Assembly: GCA_965221555.1 (NCBI GenBank)
Contig: OZ244895.1
Location: forward strand, 1,240,001-1,304,000
Length of the DNA stretch: 64,000 nucleotides
Source of the DNA: JAJEAD01 sp965221555
GTDB taxonomy: Bacteria; Pseudomonadota; Gammaproteobacteria; HK1
Direction: 5' to 3'
In this document: piece by piece, positions 60,665-64,000 of the stretch
Layout: every line of letters begins with the position of its first letter
How positions within the stretch are numbered: the first letter of the stretch is position 1
The notes under the pieces: model-generated
Database searches by the model: none
What the model was told of the DNA's origin: nothing
The model's input: only the letters and a program-made list of their open reading frames with translations
Made by a program: the position numbers and the translations under genes

Positions 60665-61911
60665 GGGGCGGATCCCGTTCCCCCGCCGCGCTGCGGGGCG
60701 CCACGCAGCTCCGGCCATGCGAGCACCGCGATCGTGAGCGCGACGAGGCCCTCCATCGTGGTGATCGCCACCGCGCGCGGGGCGCCGAACCACTCCGCGA
60801 GCAGGCCGACGTGCAGCAGCCCGATCGGTCCCGCGCCGATGCACAGCGTGAGCACTCCCATCAGCACCGGACGCTTTTCCCTCGGGGTATGGGTGAGCAG
60901 GATGGCGCTTTGCATCGCGGCGAATCCCGAGAAACCGAGTCCGATCACGAACATGATGCCAAGTGACAAGGCGAAGTGCGTGGAGAGACCGAAGGCCAGC
61001 ATCATCGCGAGCAGCAGGGCGGCGCCGGAAGCGTAGATGCGGGTGTAGAGCGAAGGGCGGACCATGATGGCGATCACCGAGGTGCCGGCCAGCGCGCCGA
61101 GGCCGTCCATCGAGGTCAGCACTCCGATCTCGGCGGGGCCGAGGTGGAGTCGCCCCTCTCCGATGACCGGGATCATGGACAGACAGGGGAAGGCGAAGAG
61201 GTTGAGGATCACGGTCACCGTGAGCGTCGCGGCGATGAGTCGCTGTCCTCGTACGTGTGCGAAGCCGTCGCGAAGGCTGCGCAGCCACGACTTGCCGTCG
61301 GCGACCGGCAGGCTCTTGCCCCGCTCGAGGCCGAGGACGTTGACGAGCGCGGCCGCGTACAGCACGGTGCTGATCACATAGGCGCCGGCCAGGCCCACCG
61401 CGGCGAAGAGCAGGCCCCCGGCGAGGGGACCGACGAATCGCGTGAAGTGGTGGGTCGCGGAATCGATGGCGGTTGCGTTGCCCATGCGCTCAACTCCCGC
61501 CGCGTCCGCGACCAGGGTGCGACGCACCGAGTACTCCGTGCACCAGAACACGCCGCTGAGCGCCGCGCCCGCCGCGATGTGCCACAGCGTGAGGGCGCCG
61601 GCGAGGCCGAGGGTGGCGAGAAGGGCCGCGTTGACGCACATGCCGGCGAGGGCGATGGAGAGCAGGGTGCGGCGATCGAAGCGTTCCGCGGCCACTCCCG
61701 CGAGCCCGCCGAGAAGCACCGTGGGCAGCGTGCGCGCGACCATCATCGCTGCGACCGCGAGCGCGGACCCGCTGACCTCAAGGGTATAGAGAGCGACCGA
61801 CAGAACCTCCAGCCAGCGCACCGTCCAGCCGAGCCCGCCTGTCAGCCACAGGCGGCGAAAGCTCGCGTCGCGAGTCAGGCTTGAGATGCGACGGGCGCCG
61901 CTAAACGCCAT
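60661..61911 (-). CDS. MFS transporter (DHA3-like)
   Basis: A 416-residue facilitator with 12 membrane segments. Starts MAFSGARRISSLTRDASFRR, with the loop motif GVAAERFDRRTLL between helices 2 and 3, as in EntS-like DHA3 exporters. It probably exports a small compound. Its ATG sits at the tip of a decayed palindromic repeat (copy F), which may supply part of its leader. The downstream exported-protein gene overlaps its stop. Confidence 0.9.
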   Translation of the reverse strand: MAFSGARRISSLTRDASFRRLWLTGGLGWTVRWLEVLSVALYTLEVSGSALAVAAMMVARTLPTVLLGGLAGVAAERFDRRTLLSIALAGMCVNAALLATLGLAGALTLWHIAAGAALSGVFWCTEYSVRRTLVADAAGVERMGNATAIDSATHHFTRFVGPLAGGLLFAAVGLAGAYVISTVLYAAALVNVLGLERGKSLPVADGKSWLRSLRDGFAHVRGQRLIAATLTVTVILNLFAFPCLSMIPVIGEGRLHLGPAEIGVLTSMDGLGALAGTSVIAIMVRPSLYTRIYASGAALLLAMMLAFGLSTHFALSLGIMFVIGLGFSGFAAMQSAILLTHTPREKRPVLMGVLTLCIGAGPIGLLHVGLLAEWFGAPRAVAITTMEGLVALTIAVLAWPELRGAPQRGGGTGSAP

Positions 61912-61912
61912 G

Positions 61913-62060
61913 TTTCACCGATTCACCAGGAGTCTGTACGGCGTTGCCGTTGGAGCAGTGGGTCATGACCAAATAGAGTGCCGCTTCGGGCGCCGGGATG
62001 CCGTGGCAGTGGGGCGCAAGGACTCAAAAAAAAAGCGCAACGACGAAGCTCTCCGTCAGG
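61913..62060 (-). repeat. Decayed copy F of the palindromic repeat
   Basis: TTTCACCGATT at 61913 and, from 61988, GGGCGCCGGGATGCCGTGGC with AGTGGGGCGCAAGGACT match the end and one arm of the 176-bp element in reverse orientation; the rest has diverged. A run of nine A (62026-62034) follows. It lies between the EamA stop and the MFS start. Confidence 0.65.
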
Positions 62061-62083
62061 CCTTTCGCCCGATGCCGCCGGAA

Positions 62084-62965
62084 TCATCGCGGGTCGTTCG
62101 GCGCGCGCACCGGCACGCGCAGACTGAGCTGCACCAGCAGCACCGCGGAGATCACCAGGGCGCCGCCGAACACCTGCACCGCGCCAAGGCGCTCGTGCAA
62201 GAGAAGGGCGCCGAGCGCGATCGCCCATACCGGGGCGCTGTTGTCGATGATCGCGGTGCGCAGCGGGCCGATCATCTTGACCGCGGTGAAGAGCAGGATG
62301 GTGGCGAGCACGTAGAACCCGGTCGATGTCGCAAGCAATGCCCAGCCCTGGCCGCTCCGCGGCCATTGGAGGTCCAGCAGCGTGAGCGAGGCGGCGCCCA
62401 CCACCAGCGCCGTGGTGCCGGTGAGGTAGAGCATCATGACCCAGCGATCGATACCGCGCATCGTATGTCCGCTCACCACGAGCACCGCCGCGAAGCTGGC
62501 GGCGGTGAAAGCGGCCCATGCCACTCCGCGCCAGTCTATCTGGTCTTCCGGGGCGTTAAGGGCGAGCGCCAGTCCCGCGAAGGCGGCGAGGACCGCAAGC
62601 AGGCGGTCCAGGGTGAAGGACTCGGTGCCGCGGAGCCACCCGGAGACCGCGACCATCAGCGGGTAGGTGTACATGATGAGTACCGCGAGCCCCACCGGTA
62701 TGTACTGAATGGACGCCACCAGTCCATAGAGCTCTCCGCAGAAGAGCAGGCCCACCAGCACGCATTGCAGCGTGGAGCGCGGCGGCAACGCGGGCGACAC
62801 GCGGCGCAGGGCCAGGATAAGCGCCACCACTCCCGCGAAGGCGAGCGCGCGCGACAGGTTGACGGCGTGCACGTTGGCGCCGTCCTCGTAGATGAGCGCG
62901 ACCAGCGTGATGCTGGTCGCGAAGGTTATCGCCGAAGCGAGGGCGACGGCGTTACCGGCTCCCAA
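62084..62965 (-). CDS. EamA/DMT family transporter
   Basis: A 293-residue drug/metabolite transporter made of two EamA repeats, ten membrane helices in total (for example GLAVLIMYTYPLMVAVSGWL in the first half and GALVISAVLLVQLSLRVPVR at the end). The substrate is unknown; relatives export amino acids or metabolites. It starts MGAGNAVALASAITFATS. Another EamA gene follows on the opposite strand at 63448 but they do not form an operon. Confidence 0.88.
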   Translation of the reverse strand: MGAGNAVALASAITFATSITLVALIYEDGANVHAVNLSRALAFAGVVALILALRRVSPALPPRSTLQCVLVGLLFCGELYGLVASIQYIPVGLAVLIMYTYPLMVAVSGWLRGTESFTLDRLLAVLAAFAGLALALNAPEDQIDWRGVAWAAFTAASFAAVLVVSGHTMRGIDRWVMMLYLTGTTALVVGAASLTLLDLQWPRSGQGWALLATSTGFYVLATILLFTAVKMIGPLRTAIIDNSAPVWAIALGALLLHERLGAVQVFGGALVISAVLLVQLSLRVPVRAPNDPR

Positions 62966-63447
62966 GGTCTTGCCCGCCGGCTACCGGGATGCCCGGGCGA
63001 GGTCGAGTGCGCGCCGCGGGTTGCTTCCGGGAGATCCCCCGAGCCTGGCTTCGCTCCCGTCGCGCAAGAGTCCGTCGACGGTCAGCGCGTCGTGACGAAT
63101 CGGTGAAGCGCGCGGGTTCAATTCGTTTCGGATCGATCGATGGTATCGGAGCTTGCGTGGTCCGCTGCGCGGGTGGCCGTGGCCAGGGCGGCCGGAGCTC
63201 TCCGGGAGGCGAAGTCTATCCTGGACGCACCGCCGCCCTGACGGTCGTTGCGAGCGCGCCAGGACGCTTGGGAGTGGGTCACAAGAAGCAACAGGCGCAA
63301 ATCGGCGAGCCGGCTCTTCGCATCCGGTGCGCGCGTTCGCCGGGATAGAATGCCGCGTCGCGGGCACCCGTCGATCCCGCGCGGGACGGAAGCCGTGCCC
63401 TCTCTTGCGATCAAGTGTCAGCGCCCGCCTTCGCGGTGCGAGCCCTC
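62966..63447. other. 482-bp intergenic stretch between two EamA genes
   Basis: No gene is supported. AATCGGTGAAGCGCGCGGGT at about 63096-63115 resembles a single end of the palindromic repeat family. The stretch holds the divergent promoters of the two transporter genes. Confidence 0.4.
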
Positions 63448-64000
63448 GTGAAGACGCTGGACGTCCTGATGGCGCTCGGCGTCGCCATCGTGTTCGGGGC
63501 CGGAGTGGTCTTCGCCAAGGCGGCCATCGACCACTTTCCGCCCATTCTTCTGATGTCGATGCGCTTCTCGATCGCGGCGATGGTGCTGCTGTGCTTCGTG
63601 CGCCCGCCCTGGCACCTGATGGGGAAGATCTTCTACGCGTCCCTGGTGGGGGCGGCGATCCAGTACAGCCTTACCTATTCCGGACTCGCCGGCCTCGACG
63701 CCTCGATCATGATCCTGGTGGTGCAGCTCGAAGTGCCCTTCGCGGCGCTGCTGGCATGGCTGGTGTTCAAGGATCCTCTCGGCTGGCGCGGCTTCGCCGG
63801 AATGCTGATCGCCTTTGCCGGCATCGCGGTGATCTCGGGATCGCCGGACCAGCGCGGCAACCTGCTGCCCATCCTGCTGGTGGCGGGCGGCTCCTTCACC
63901 TTCGCGGTCGGCCAGATCATGATCAAGCGCATCGGACAGGTCGGCGGGCTGACGATGATCGCCTGCGTGGCGGCGATGGCCGGCCCCCAGCTTCTCGTGT
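63448..64000 (+). CDS. EamA/DMT family transporter, truncated by window end
   Basis: The frame is open from a GTG at 63448 (VKTLDVLMALGVAIVFGAGV) to the last base, about 184 codons with no stop. Hydrophobic helices (LMSMRFSIAAMVLLCFV, ASIMILVVQLEVPFAALLAW) and the internal FKDPLGWRGFAGMLIAFAGI match the EamA repeat, so the first half and the start of the second are present. The start has no clear Shine-Dalgarno and is tentative. Confidence 0.85.
   Translation, partial: MKTLDVLMALGVAIVFGAGVVFAKAAIDHFPPILLMSMRFSIAAMVLLCFVRPPWHLMGKIFYASLVGAAIQYSLTYSGLAGLDASIMILVVQLEVPFAALLAWLVFKDPLGWRGFAGMLIAFAGIAVISGSPDQRGNLLPILLVAGGSFTFAVGQIMIKRIGQVGGLTMIACVAAMAGPQLLV

Overview
The window is GC-rich DNA from a proteobacterium, most likely a marine or host-associated one. 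I cannot decide between gamma- and alphaproteobacteria from sequence alone. It has no intact RNA gene and no CRISPR array. Most genes are catabolic or transport functions in short operons. The strongest habitat clue is a DddP-type DMSP lyase candidate at 21.4 kb, in which all the metal ligands and the catalytic Asp fall at the published spacing. Other clues are a crotonyl-CoA carboxylase/reductase-like enzyme, a BKACE enzyme and a carnitine-dehydrogenase-like protein.

Layout. 0.1-22.7 kb: catabolic enzymes (TPP enzyme, BKACE, enoyl-CoA hydratase, class III aminotransferase, GMC oxidoreductase, SDR, CaiB CoA transferase, hydroxypyruvate-isomerase-like protein), an RND/MMPL exporter, MtfA, cupins, a GFA protein, a coiled-coil membrane protein, an M19 dipeptidase with UbiX, and DddP. 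22.8-33.9 kb: an accessory island. It holds a ribbon-helix-helix/AlbA-GHKL operon with its own operator, a broken methyltransferase gene, a higBA locus split by an IS21 element, vapBC, an AT-rich PD-(D/E)XK nuclease gene, an IS1634 remnant and an IS1380-family element. The island ends against argC at the 3' half of an initiator-tRNA gene. 33.9-44.8 kb: argC, a hotdog thioesterase, ccr, a metallohydrolase, a CCAEP-tail radical SAM protein, a DUF2520 protein, and a zinc ABC transporter operon with a perfect Zur-box palindrome and an unreported 43-residue membrane ORF. 45-64 kb: a flavin monooxygenase with an ATT start, OsmC, an agmatinase-family enzyme, an MsbA-like exporter, gamma-glutamyltransferase, MFS and EamA transporters, a 3-hydroxyacyl-CoA dehydrogenase, an AhpD-like protein, a flavin reductase, a Gre factor, an amidohydrolase and an M20 carbamoyl-amidohydrolase.

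Scattered outside the island are at least four full and two decayed copies of a 176-182 bp imperfect palindrome. The termini resemble those of the IS1380-family element in the island, and the copies mostly sit just after stop codons. They look like a non-autonomous mobile family, possibly also acting as terminators.

The best candidate for an undescribed system is the translationally coupled, self-regulated RHH plus AlbA-GHKL pair at 23.1-25.2 kb. The stand-alone PD-(D/E)XK protein at 29.9 kb is the second candidate. Bases 1-120 hold no feature I can support.
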